From Porodaedalea pini (lineage: Eukaryota; Basidiomycota; Agaricomycetes; Hymenochaetales; Hymenochaetaceae): DNA of 64,000 nt. The number at the start of each line of letters is the position of its first letter. Position 1 is the first letter of the stretch. The notes under the pieces were generated by a model. It worked only from the letters and a program-made list of their open reading frames with translations, did no database searches and was not told the DNA's origin. The stretch spans positions 620,001 through 684,000 of the forward strand of contig NBAY01000002.1 in the NCBI GenBank assembly GCA_002794775.1, in the 5' to 3' direction. This document shows positions 56,601-64,000 of the stretch, piece by piece. The position numbers were made by a program, and so were the translations under genes.

Positions 56601-57522
56601 ACGAAAACAGGAGGTCATCCAGCGCCTCAGGTGTGTGAATGTCTGATAATGAAAAGGCAAAGGTATTAGAGTCGCAGAATTCTGCAACAAAAGCAGGCAG
56701 ATCTCGAGATCGAATAGAACGAAGGGCTGGTTTTGTGGCGGAGGGGATTAAGTCCAATTGGAAAGAAAAAAGGAGCGGTCTGTGATCAGACGAAATATCC
56801 AAAGAATCTATTGAAACAGAGACATGGTCTAAAAGGTAAGGAGCGAAGTCTTCTGAAGCGAGGATGAGGTCAATGATTGTTTTAGAATTGTTAGAACGAT
56901 TGAAATAGGTGTGTTGACCCGGGGGGTTACAAACAGTTAGGCCGCTATCGTTGATCCAGTCAACGAGGGCTGTTGACCTCCAGAATTCGTTCGACTGGGC
57001 TGGAAAAGACCACAGGTCGCAATGTCTGTTAAAGTCCCCAACGAAAATGTTAGAAGGGAATCGACATGAAGGAAAGGGATTTTCGAATTCATGAAGGCTG
57101 GGAGAATTGTAAACGTTCCAGAGAAGGAGAGGGGATGCGTCGTCCTGCGAAATGGAGATGACGCAAATATTAGGGGAAGGGGGGTCGGAGTCAAATAACG
57201 AGATGCGGTGTATGATCCGCGGGTGTACCAGGGTGCAACAGCGCAGCTTGGCTGAAGGGGAAGGCCGGAAAATTGTATAAGGATGGGAATTGTGAATTTG
57301 GAAGACGCGTGAACCCGAAGGGGATGTTTTAGAAGGGATTGTGGATAAAATAGTGGGGATTTCCTGAAAACAAATGATATCAGGCGTATAATTAGTAGAT
57401 GAAAAGGAGCGTAGGAGATAGTCGAAGGTTGGTTCTGAATTGTGGACATTAAGAGAAAAAACAGAAATCGTGTCAGTCATGCGAATTAAAAGGGGGACTT
57501 GTAGTTGCGGCGAGCTGGACAC
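53653..57522 (-). CDS. LINE ORF2: endonuclease, reverse transcriptase, RNase H
   Basis: Single uninterrupted frame of 1289 residues. The endonuclease motifs are present: SLNVHNSE (N), CFQEIP (E), VGDFNRHCDLW and SSDHRPLLF (about residues 20-245). The reverse transcriptase has LVTFIPKPKR, AYRPITLVDTIGKLFERIL, motif A TVDIQGFFDNISH and PNRGVPQGSPLSPL. Motif C reads AYMDNHLLFS, so the second aspartate of YxDD is Asn (codon at 55411-55413). RNase H residues are kept: FTDGS, EEQEAL, VTDSLN and NSKADKLAKDA. A terminal finger-like CPDPSCTKHDVRHILNC follows. The start overlaps ORF1 by 37 nt, which suggests coupled translation. The frame is coding-intact, but catalytic competence is doubtful because of YMDN. 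Confidence 0.9.
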   Translation of the reverse strand: MSSSPQLQVPLLIRMTDTISVFSLNVHNSEPTFDYLLRSFSSTNYTPDIICFQEIPTILSTIPSKTSPSGSRVFQIHNSHPYTIFRPSPSAKLRCCTLVHPRIIHRISLFDSDPPSPNICVISISQDDASPLLLWNVYNSPSLHEFENPFPSCRFPSNIFVGDFNRHCDLWSFPAQSNEFWRSTALVDWINDSGLTVCNPPGQHTYFNRSNNSKTIIDLILASEDFAPYLLDHVSVSIDSLDISSDHRPLLFSFQLDLIPSATKPALRSIRSRDLPAFVAEFCDSNTFAFSLSDIHTPEALDDLLFSFQTSFSNFATIFLSKQKPCSYFGPNSWWSKACSKLYHKHCRNPNPEMRQCLYIEITCTKNAFFGTRLQQSDTRSIWHNQYLGTARRRSPIGALRMANGSFTLSEDDKASLFCETFFPPLSSKPDVIPLPALRDFAPLTMSDIQDALNGIDQETSPGNNHISYKHLALLMEHRGSFFVDLFSLCLRLGHFPLSFKTSLVTFIPKPKRADFSVPWAYRPITLVDTIGKLFERILFNFLQPFFETNNFLPDAQHGCRKHHSSLTACYELLSTILSQPYIVNSGDNSGRLFRRHRYLITSVLTVDIQGFFDNISHNRLLHKLIASNVHPNIIRVLSCWLRDQPISFCFNDFFSAPFIKPNRGVPQGSPLSPLISVFVASDVISAYNSRFGPHRPLLAYMDNHLLFSRSLSIRTNLTRLRNQFTFLSLQFQRLGLSIDPDAIELLHILPESRAAAISFRSFLQGSPSSSDAVLSLPNNRVISPLLHLTWLGVIFSYDLSPKLHFIARANKALSTIHQRSFLFHRANSAYFQYARLLYFGLIRLVATYGAVLFPDSLLVSTILQPTQKCFFDLIFHKNIKTLVAESFLSCPPLPLFIRSLSQRFLLSYFSYSKHKPIPKQYLLSSLLPDVQVPKSTPFPTFTQIHSRLIMTPIPSLAQRNRAIHDFNSFFLHPPPYQYFIFTDGSIIPHADGSITGGHGFVIMHDHKELAVFSSAAHSRSNILFEEQEALIAAIHRISLLLAKCFTPIHIHCVTDSLNCVELIFSNDTRHAEFITTFRRLCGIFLALHHEASHITIQWLPSHRGVLGNSKADKLAKDAATKPNRETIPDSLPNLNAQVHLDLLRDWKRDIVNLRGHRSIIEPSSFILNPTRSFRPFLKLSPRKKIHRTVLSRAANLMLNVLDLHNRNLEPRCPDPSCTKHDVRHILNCCPFFSLIRKGLFHQRSLPLTFTEWFRPNNFLLLLKFAYFSYRRPPDSMPILSELPPSFDL

Positions 57523-58547
57523 TCCGATGACCTAGTGCTGTGGTTGCCCTGGCAGTTAATGCACCGGGCAAAGTGATCGCAGTGGAGGTTATTAGACGCT
57601 GTGCATGGAGCGCATTTCGTGACATGTACGGCGGTTCGATGTGGTTCAGAACAGATCGCGCAGTGCGCTACTGACTGACATTTCAATGCGGCGTGTCCTA
57701 GGTGATGGCAGTTATCGCACTGGTTGATGGTGGGGCGGGCTTTCATCTCCTTGAGGTGGCAGATGACACCAAAGACTGGAACAGATCTGTTGTTATGGAG
57801 GAAGAAATGATTGAAACAAAGACGAGAATCGTCCTTGAGGATAACGGAAACATTACAGTAGTCTCGTTGATTGAGACGTTCAATAGAGGACATGAACCGG
57901 GGCGGGAACATGAACTCGTAACCTTCGAATTGGGGTAGGGCGGAGATTTCGTCATGTAAGTCCTTCTCAGAATAAATGAGGTTGGTGTCCTTATCAAAGA
58001 CAGGAACGCCGGGGATGACCATCTTGAATTGGGGTGAAGGAGTGAATGCTCTCGCGCCTGAGATGTTGATGATGCAATTGAGTTGAATGACTAGAGCACT
58101 GTATTGGGTGTCAAAATCCAAACGAATGTTAGTGAACGCAATTAAGAGATTGCTATTAGACGTGTATTCCACGTTGAGAATAACGAGATGTTTGAAGAGC
58201 GGGTTGCCTTTAAGGCCCGCACATACTGTGTTCTTTACCGAGAGAGTAGAAGGACGGACGGCGAGGTCGCCTGGAAGTGCGAAAAAGATGCGACGAACAT
58301 TATGAACGTGCGTATTCACCGATCCGTCAGATCGGTTGATTGGGACGGTTTGAGACTTCCCCTTGGGGGTTCTGCTCCGTGGTTCGAGTAACCTTGGTAA
58401 GAACCGTTTTAGGTTTCTTTTGGGCTGCTTTGGCGTACGACACTGTGGTGAAGCCTTCCTAGTCGACTCCAACTGATTCAACCGCTGGATGGTAGATTGT
58501 AGTCTGTGATCTGCGAGGAGCATTATGTGCTGAGTGAGCGTAACCAT
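57486..58547 (-). CDS. LINE ORF1, main frame with zinc knuckles
   Basis: 353 codons. The N-terminal part is basic (PKQPKRNLKRFLPRLLEPRSR). The middle resembles the RNA-binding region of LINE ORF1 proteins. The C-terminal part has knuckle-like clusters: CDNCHHLGHAALKC, CAICSEPHRTAVHVTKC and CINCQGNHSTRSSEC. The likely role is nucleic-acid binding in the ribonucleoprotein particle. The reported ATG may not be the native start, since an upstream frame at 58575-58889 looks like the beginning of the same protein. Confidence 0.75.
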   Translation of the reverse strand: MVTLTQHIMLLADHRLQSTIQRLNQLESTRKASPQCRTPKQPKRNLKRFLPRLLEPRSRTPKGKSQTVPINRSDGSVNTHVHNVRRIFFALPGDLAVRPSTLSVKNTVCAGLKGNPLFKHLVILNVEYTSNSNLLIAFTNIRLDFDTQYSALVIQLNCIINISGARAFTPSPQFKMVIPGVPVFDKDTNLIYSEKDLHDEISALPQFEGYEFMFPPRFMSSIERLNQRDYCNVSVILKDDSRLCFNHFFLHNNRSVPVFGVICHLKEMKARPTINQCDNCHHLGHAALKCQSVAHCAICSEPHRTAVHVTKCAPCTASNNLHCDHFARCINCQGNHSTRSSECPARRNYKSPF

Positions 58548-58574
58548 CCAGTGCGATGATGGTACCCTCCGTAG

Positions 58575-58889
58575 TCATACGATAGCCAGAACCCGGAATG
58601 CGGGTTTTAGCGATGGCAGCTGCATATTCTGATTTTCCATTTTTCGGGGTCTGGACGTGCTGTTTAGCAATAGGGCCTGGGGGGGGAACTTAGGATCGTG
58701 TACGAAACGAACTCCAATTGGGTCAGGTAGGATTTTAGTCTGTTTATTAATGTTAGTGTTAACAGGGGCTGAGCGCTGAACTGAAGAAACCGGGACGTCG
58801 GAAAGCTGTTTTTCGATTGTGTTAGTTTTTTCGGAGATAGAAGCAACAACGGCGGAAAGGTGCTGAATGGACCTGGACATAGAGTGCAT
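58575..58889 (-). pseudogene. LINE ORF1, probable N-terminal part out of frame
   Basis: 104-codon frame starting MHSMSRSIQHLSAVVASISEKTNT, with a heptad-like coiled segment (SISEKTNTIEKQLSD). It is followed by an open stretch that ends in a stop near 58,460 before joining the main ORF1 frame. This suggests a frame lesion between 58,575 and 58,460, or a separate small ORF. Confidence 0.45.
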
Positions 58890-58968
58890 AGTGTCAGTAA
58901 TTTCCTGATCGCGAATGGTTTGGCTGTTAACATAAATATTTTCAAAGACGTGTTTGAAAGACGGTGAG

Positions 58969-59381
58969 TGTTAGAACCTGAACTTTCACCTTTTCTTTAT
59001 TTTCCCTTTTACCATTTCCTTTATTATATTCACCCTTTTCATTATATTTACCCATCTTACACAATCATTCCCACAACACCTTCATTCGTTCCATTCCGAC
59101 CCCTTATGTAATATTAGATAATATAGTCTCACGGTCGTCGCTATATAAGGTCTCAGGAATCGCATGAACTCCTTGTTCTGCTTTTCCTCTTACCTCTGCG
59201 ACGACCTAGGTGAGACTCGTCCCCCTTGTATTAGTTTAGTCTTGTATTAATCCTCTTACCTCCGCGACGACCTAGCCTGAGTACAGCGTGTCCCGAGTCC
59301 CCACTCGAGTATAGCACGTCCCAGACGACAGTCAGCCGAGACCTGCCCAGTCCGAGCCGTCTCCCGGACTCCCGCCTAACA
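58969..59381 (+). repeat. 5' LTR of the Ty3/gypsy element
   Basis: 413 bp bounded by TGTTAG and CTAACA, a 6-bp inverted pair. A TATA box TATATAAG lies at 59142-59149. A CT-rich part follows, and the phrase TTACCTCTGCGACGACCTAG appears twice with one change (about 59190 and 59257). The primer-binding site should start right after 59381 (TAAAAGCAGAACCCCACC), but I cannot assign the tRNA. The 3' LTR is outside the window, so LTR identity cannot be judged. Confidence 0.8.
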
Positions 59382-60164
59382 TAAAAGCAGAACCCCACCC
59401 AGGCTCATCCCCAGCGTACGTCGTCGCTGTCGACTTGCCTTCACTCGGTCTAGAGGAGTGCTCCCCTCGACGGACTTGACATGTAAACCCCCTAAACGAC
59501 AACCCTCAACCCTGCCCGGACGTTTCCGGACGTTCGTGTATTAAGTAATCCGACTTTCCCCGACCTTTACCGCATTTGGATGCCTACTCGACCTTGGAGG
59601 ACCTGACGCCCTAATCGGGAAACCCTCTCCCACTCTGGCCCTCCGTCTTTCTCTTTGGTGGAGCACGCACCTGACGTGGACGTGGGTAACCAGACGAGTA
59701 CAAACTTCGACAACAATCTTGTTTGTGATCTCACTCGGATCCTACCGCCTCGTCATCAACTTCGCTGACGAACCCGCTCAACGTTGGCGTAACCCCGGTA
59801 TCAACGCACACCCGATCCCTGTTCCTCCTCCATCGTCAACATAGATCTCGACGAGGAACAACGTCGTGCTCTCCCGCCTCGGTCCTGGTACAACGAGGAA
59901 CGCCGCTCCTGGTTCACGGTTACTCAAACAGGCGTTGAATACGTTATCTGGTGGCGTCCAGAGAAAGGACTCTGGTATTCGACGCTTGAAGGAGGAAGAA
60001 GATTAAAGTGGGCTCCTGCGCCGATAGATCAGACAACCCCGATTTCACCATCGCTTTCGACGTCAACCATTCTCCCACCGATCCCAGGACCGTATAGAGA
60101 AGCGCGACGAGATTCATCACCACCAACCCCCCCTGAGCGACAAACGGACACGCCTAGAACAACA
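59382..60164 (+). other. Leader of the Ty3/gypsy element with an open gag extension
   Basis: Untranslated leader up to about 59790. From 59793 to the gag ATG at 60165 the gag frame is open without an ATG and reads like protein (SWYNEERRSWFTVTQTGVEY, GLWYSTLEGGRRLKW, then a Pro/Ser-rich PISPSLSTSTILPPIPGPY). The true gag start was therefore probably further upstream and is lost or shifted in this copy, or the element uses a non-AUG start. Confidence 0.5.
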
Positions 60165-61238
60165 ATGTCGACGGGAGGCTTCAGCACACAACAGCTGGAG
60201 CAAATCGCGGCGATCGTAGCAGGCGCCTTCGCTCACCAAGCCGCAAACACTCCAGCGGGCCCTAGTGCCACTGCTGTACCGAACATCGACGTCGCCCGAC
60301 CACGTGAATTCACTGGTGGCGACGATTACCTCGACTTCAGACGTGAAGTCCTTCTTTTCGTATCCGCAAATCCAAATCGATACCCTACGTCAGAGAGTAA
60401 GATTTATGTAGCTCTCTCCTACCTGAAGGGTGGTAATGCGGCAACGTGGGCGCAGAACTACGTCGAGGAGTCGACAACGTCGGGAATCGTCACCTTCACC
60501 GACAGCTGGGAAAGATTCCAGGAACGACTCGACGCCTCGTTTGACGACCCGAATCGCAAGGAGAAAGCGCTGAAGGATTTCTGAGATAAGGTTCAGAAGG
60601 ACCTAACCGCGGACGAGTTCTTCCAGAAGTTCGACGTGATCATTAAGCGTGCCGAGCTGAAAGACGACAGCGTCATCTGTGATCGCCTCAAGCGAGCGAT
60701 GAACATCGAGGTGGTCCGTGGAGTGCTAAGGTCGACGCCAGTCCCAACGAAATACGAGGATTGGAAGAACAAGGCGATCGAAATAGACCGCGGCGAACAG
60801 CAGATTCGCACTATACAACGAGGACGCGCCTTTCTTCCCCCTCCTCGCCTACCACAACAAGCACCCCCAGCTCGCCGTCAGGTAGCGGCCCCTCACGTCG
60901 ATAGACGCGACGCGACCGGCGTCACCTTCGGAGGCGCTGGTCAGCCGATGGACGTCTCAATGAACGAGGCACAACGACGATGCGCGTGCTGGATCTGTGG
61001 CGGTCTGGGTCACTTCAAGGACAAGTGCCCGCAAGCGAAACCGATCATCCAGCGCATGCTGGAACTGATGGCGCCAGGCGAACGTCGTGTCCTCGCCGAC
61101 GAACTCGGAGCGATGAAGGAGTCGGCCTTCGAGGAAGTCGTAGACACTCGGAGGTCGACTGTGGAGGACTATGTGGAAGAAGAAGACAATGACGAAGAGG
61201 TCGTCGACTCGCAGGGTTTTGCGAGTGGTCAGGCGTAG
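60165..61238 (+). pseudogene. Gag of the Ty3/gypsy element, one premature TGA
   Basis: Frame from MSTGGFSTQQ to the TAG at 61236-61238, interrupted only by TGA at 60582-60584 after EKALKDF. The same frame continues with DKVQKDLTADEFFQKF. The stop could come from CGA by one C-to-T transition. Capsid-like features: ARPREFTGGDDYLDFRREV and YLKGGNAATWAQNYVEE. The nucleocapsid knuckle is CWICGGLGHFKDKC (C-x2-C-x4-H-x4-C, about 60,983-61,030). The acidic C-terminal end (YVEEEDNDEEVVD) precedes the frameshift site. Confidence 0.85.
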
Positions 61239-61256
61239 CCATCGGGGCGACTGACC
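61214..61256 (+). promoter_or_regulatory. Predicted -1 ribosomal frameshift signal between gag and pol
   Basis: Slippery heptamer G GGT TTT at 61214-61220, in the gag reading phase (X XXY YYZ). A 6-nt spacer (61221-61226) follows, then a perfect 6-bp stem GGTCAG/CTGACC (61227-61232 with 61251-61256), extendable by a wobble pair and by two inner pairs (61234-61235 with 61248-61249). The gag stop TAG (61236-61238) lies in the loop. Pol is in the -1 frame and open from the heptamer onward, so the arrangement meets the standard rules. Function is predicted, not shown. Confidence 0.7.
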
Positions 61257-64000
61257 GAGAAGAACAAGGGACTTCGAATCAGGATTCATTAAAATATAAC
61301 CAACCGTCTGTACAACACGTAGATGCAAACGACGTCGATGGTTTTCCTGAGTATGAAGTCCCCACCGGTGTGAAAGGAAGTGAAGAGTACGAGCAGCTGT
61401 TCATGAGAGGAACTGGCGGACGCCAGCTGGACCTTCTCCTGAACGTCGGACACAGCGTGGAAGGTGAAGTGAGGGAGGTAGACGCACACGTGCTCGTAGA
61501 TTCGGGATGTACGGGATCATGCATTGACGTAAGGTTTGTCGAACGATACGGGCTGGAGACGAAGCGTTATATCCGACCCCTTGCGGTACTCAATGCTGAC
61601 GGCACGCACAACGAAGCCGGGTTAATCGAGGAGTACGTTGACATTGAACTTACAATCGGTCACCATAAGGAACAGATTATCCTGGCGGTAACCTCACTGG
61701 CGTCGTCTAACATCTTCCTGGGGTACGACTGGCTTCGACGGCACAACCCGGAGGTCGACTGGAAGACGGGTACGCTCGAATTTACTCGCTGCCCGAGCGA
61801 ATGTGCGATCAAAGAGGAGCCTGTAGAGGACCTAGGCAAGGTGAAGGAGGTGGTAGAACAGATGAGGAGGGTGAGTGAGATGCGAATGGACAAGGCGTCC
61901 TGGCCCGCATACCTCAACGACTACGCCGACGTTTTCAGCGAAAAGGGTTTTGAGAAGCTGCCGGAACACCGACCCTGGGACCATGTCATCGACTTGAAGC
62001 CTGACTTCAAACCGAGCGACTGTAAGATCTACCCGCTCACGCCAACTGAGCAGCAGTCACTCAAGGACTTCCTTGATGAAAATCTAAAGTCGGGTCGCAT
62101 TCGACGGTCGATATCGCCCATGGCATCACCCTTCTTCTTCATTAAGAAGGCTGACAAATCGCTACGCCCGATCCAGGATTACCGTAAGCTCAATGACGGT
62201 ACGATCAAGAACAAGTATCCCCTCCCTCTCATCGACGAACTCGTCGACAAGGTCAAGAAAGCGAAGTACATCACTAAGCTTGACCTTCGCTGGGGATACT
62301 ATAATATCCGGATCCGCGAGGGTGACAAGTGGAAGGCGGCTTTCCGCACGAACATGGGCCTCTTCGAACCAACGGTGATGTTCTTTGGTCTTTGCAACGC
62401 ACCGGCCACCTTCCAAGCTTTTGTCAACCACATCTTCAAGGAACTGATCTACGCGAACTTGATCATTGTATACCTCGACGACATACTGATCCTCTCAGAA
62501 ACCATTGAGGAGCACATCGACACGTCGAGGCGCGTACTTCAGATCCTCCGGGAAAACGGCCTGTACTTGAAGCCGGAGAAGTGCGAATTCGATGCCAAGG
62601 TCGTTAAGTATCTCGGTCACATCATCGGCAACGGCGAGATCAAGGCTGACCCGGCAAAGACGGAGGCGATTGCGAACTGGCCGGTCCCACGAAACCTCAA
62701 GGAGCTACAACAGTTCCTCGGCATGGGAAACTGGCTGAGACGGTTTATTAAGGACTACAGCAAGGTGGTCCGGCCGTTGACGTCATTAACGGGCAAGAAG
62801 GACTGGGTATGGGAGACCGAACAGCAGGAAGCGTTTGAGGAGCTGAGACGACGTCTCTGCTCACCTCCAGTCCTAGCCATCGCCAACGACGAGGGCCCTT
62901 TCCGCGTAGAAGCGGACTCGTCAAACTTTGCGCTCGGCGGTGTGTTGTTGCAGAAGCAGGAAGGGAAGTGGAGGGTGATTGCCTACAGGTCAGAAGCGCT
63001 CGAACCGGCGGAACGAAACTACGAGATCTACGACAAAGAGATGCTCACGATCGTTTCGGCGCTCAAGGAATGGCGACAATATCTCCTCGGCGCTCGCCAC
63101 AAGATCGAAATCTGGTCCGACCATGCCAACCTCACCTACTTCAGGTCGGCGCAGAAGCTGAGCTATCGTCAAGCTCGCTGGCGGACCGAACTTGAAGAAT
63201 TCGACTTCCACCTCGAACACAAGTCGGGGAAGACGATGGGCAAGGCCGACCTACTATCGCGTATGGCGGGCTACGATCAGGGCAAGGATGACAATGACGG
63301 TGTCATTTTCATCAAAGAGAAGTGGCTGAACCGTGGGGTGGTCAGAACGTCGCGTGATGAAGTGTTGGACAGAGTGAGGGAAGCGCAGAGGACGCAGGAC
63401 GAGTCGGAGAGGCCGACGGGCATGACAGAGGTTGACGGATGGTGGCGGATGAAAGGCAAGGTGTATGTGCCGTCAACATTGAAGGAGGCCATGTTGCGGG
63501 AGTATCACGACTCGGCGCTAGCTGGTCATCCGGGAGCGTCGAAGACGGTAGAGCTCGTCTGTCGCGATTTCTGGTGGGCGTCGATTTTCTCCGACGTCCG
63601 AGCATACGTCCGAGGATGCGACCATTGTCAACGGACGAAGGCCTTAAGAACGTCAAGGTCGAGGCCACTTCATCCAAACGCAGTCCCCGAAGGTCCCTGG
63701 GAAATTGTTACGGTTGACCTAATCGGAGAGCTCCCAGACTCCAAGGGACACAACGCGATCTGCGTCTTCGTGGACAGATTCTCGAAGCAAATGCACGCGA
63801 TCCCGACGACGACGAAGTTGTCAGCAGAAGGCATGGCTCAGTTGTACCGCGACCATGTCTTCCGCCTCCACGGACTACCGAAGAAGATCATCCATGACCG
63901 AGGCACGCAATTTGATGCGTCGATGATGAAGGAGCTGTACAAACTCCTGCACATCGAAGGCAACCCATCGACAGCGTACCATCCACAGACGGATGGTCAA
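61220..64000 (+). CDS. Pol of the Ty3/gypsy element: protease, RT, RNase H, integrase (3' end beyond window)
   Basis: In the -1 frame relative to gag and open for 2.8 kb to the window end. The aspartic protease active site is VLVDSGCTGSCI (about 61,490). The RT has SPFFFIKKADKSLRPIQDYRKLN, KLDLRWGYYNIRI (motif A), GLCNAPATFQ and IVYLDDILI (intact YxDD, about 62,470). RNase H has RVEADSSNFALGGVL, YEIYDKEML and EIWSDHANL. The integrase has the H-H-C-C finger (HDSALAGHPGASKT..CDHCQRTK) and catalytic TVDLIGEL and HDRGTQFDA; the third acidic residue would follow YHPQTDGQ, outside. No stops were seen, so the enzyme part looks functional. Confidence 0.93.

Larger units (their letters stand above)
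53653..58968 (-). mobile_element. Tad-like non-LTR retrotransposon (LINE), 5' part abutted by an LTR element
   Basis: The minus-strand unit has an ORF1 with zinc knuckles (58889-57486, in two frames) overlapping an ORF2 of 1289 codons (57522-53653). ORF2 has AP-type endonuclease, reverse transcriptase, RNase H and a C-terminal CCHC-like finger. An RNase H domain together with this order fits the Tad clade of fungal LINEs. The 5' side is cut sharply at 58968 by the 5' LTR of a Ty3/gypsy element in the opposite orientation, so the LINE promoter may lie beyond that element, outside the window. The 3' boundary below 53653 is not defined. Confidence 0.85.
58969..64000 (+). mobile_element. Ty3/gypsy LTR retrotransposon, 5' part (continues past the window)
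   Basis: 5' LTR (58969-59381), leader, gag with CCHC knuckle, and pol in the order protease, reverse transcriptase, RNase H, integrase. This is the Ty3/gypsy order. Pol is open to the right edge; the third integrase acidic residue, the pol end and the 3' LTR lie outside. The element sits against the 5' side of a LINE in reverse orientation. One in-frame stop in gag (60582) is the only clear lesion. Confidence 0.92.

Overview
The window reads as nuclear DNA of a filamentous basidiomycete, most likely an Agaricomycete. Genes are split by many short introns (mostly 48-65 nt, GT-AG). Gene families are fungal (PalI/Rim9, Rsc9, flavocytochrome b2, alkaline ceramidase, YbaK-fused prolyl-tRNA synthetase). 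The transposons are a Tad-like LINE with an RNase H domain and a Ty3/gypsy LTR element. Species is not determined. All gene names come from motif recognition by eye; no database search was run.

Layout. (1) 1-9.0 kb: an accessory block of paralogous F-box genes on the minus strand. One is nearly intact and runs off the left edge (1-1301). One was cut in two by a 3.2-kb element with terminal inverted repeats (2767-5988). One is a decayed pseudogene (7385-8902). The inserted element carries rearranged pieces of a prolyl-tRNA synthetase gene, so it looks like a Pack-type, gene-capturing transposon. (2) 9.8-11.8 kb: a CoA-dependent acyltransferase-like gene, followed by 4.9 kb without a confident gene but rich in two short palindromic motifs. 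(3) 16.6-24.1 kb: a GDP-fucose/nucleotide-sugar transporter-like gene, divergent from an O-fucosyltransferase-like glycosyltransferase, then PalI/Rim9. (4) 25.0-29.3 kb: two more damaged F-box paralogues on the plus strand, a foldback repeat and a GC-rich island of unknown nature. (5) 29.4-51.8 kb: a dense housekeeping block with flavocytochrome b2, Rsc9, an FBXO21-like protein, a zinc-module protein, MPP-alpha, alkaline ceramidase, a putative mitochondrial Arg/Gly-rich protein, a PEHE-like protein, NAF1 and mitochondrial EF-Ts. (6) 51.8-64.0 kb: a gene-free stretch, then a Tad-like LINE (minus) abutting a Ty3/gypsy element (plus) that continues past the right edge.

Functional links. The transporter and the O-fucosyltransferase-like enzyme share a 388-bp divergent promoter and could supply and use the same GDP-sugar in the Golgi. 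MPP-alpha, EF-Ts and flavocytochrome b2 are mitochondrial but are not arranged as a unit. NAF1 and EF-Ts share a 162-bp divergent promoter.

Most notable observations: the ProRS-carrying TIR element with a readable insertion site; a canonical -1 frameshift signal (slippery heptamer, 6-nt spacer, hairpin holding the gag stop) between gag and pol of the Ty3/gypsy element; a YMDN instead of YxDD reverse-transcriptase motif in an otherwise open LINE ORF2; micro-exons of 11 and 16 nt in conserved genes; and a clustered palindrome array at 13.1-16.0 kb.
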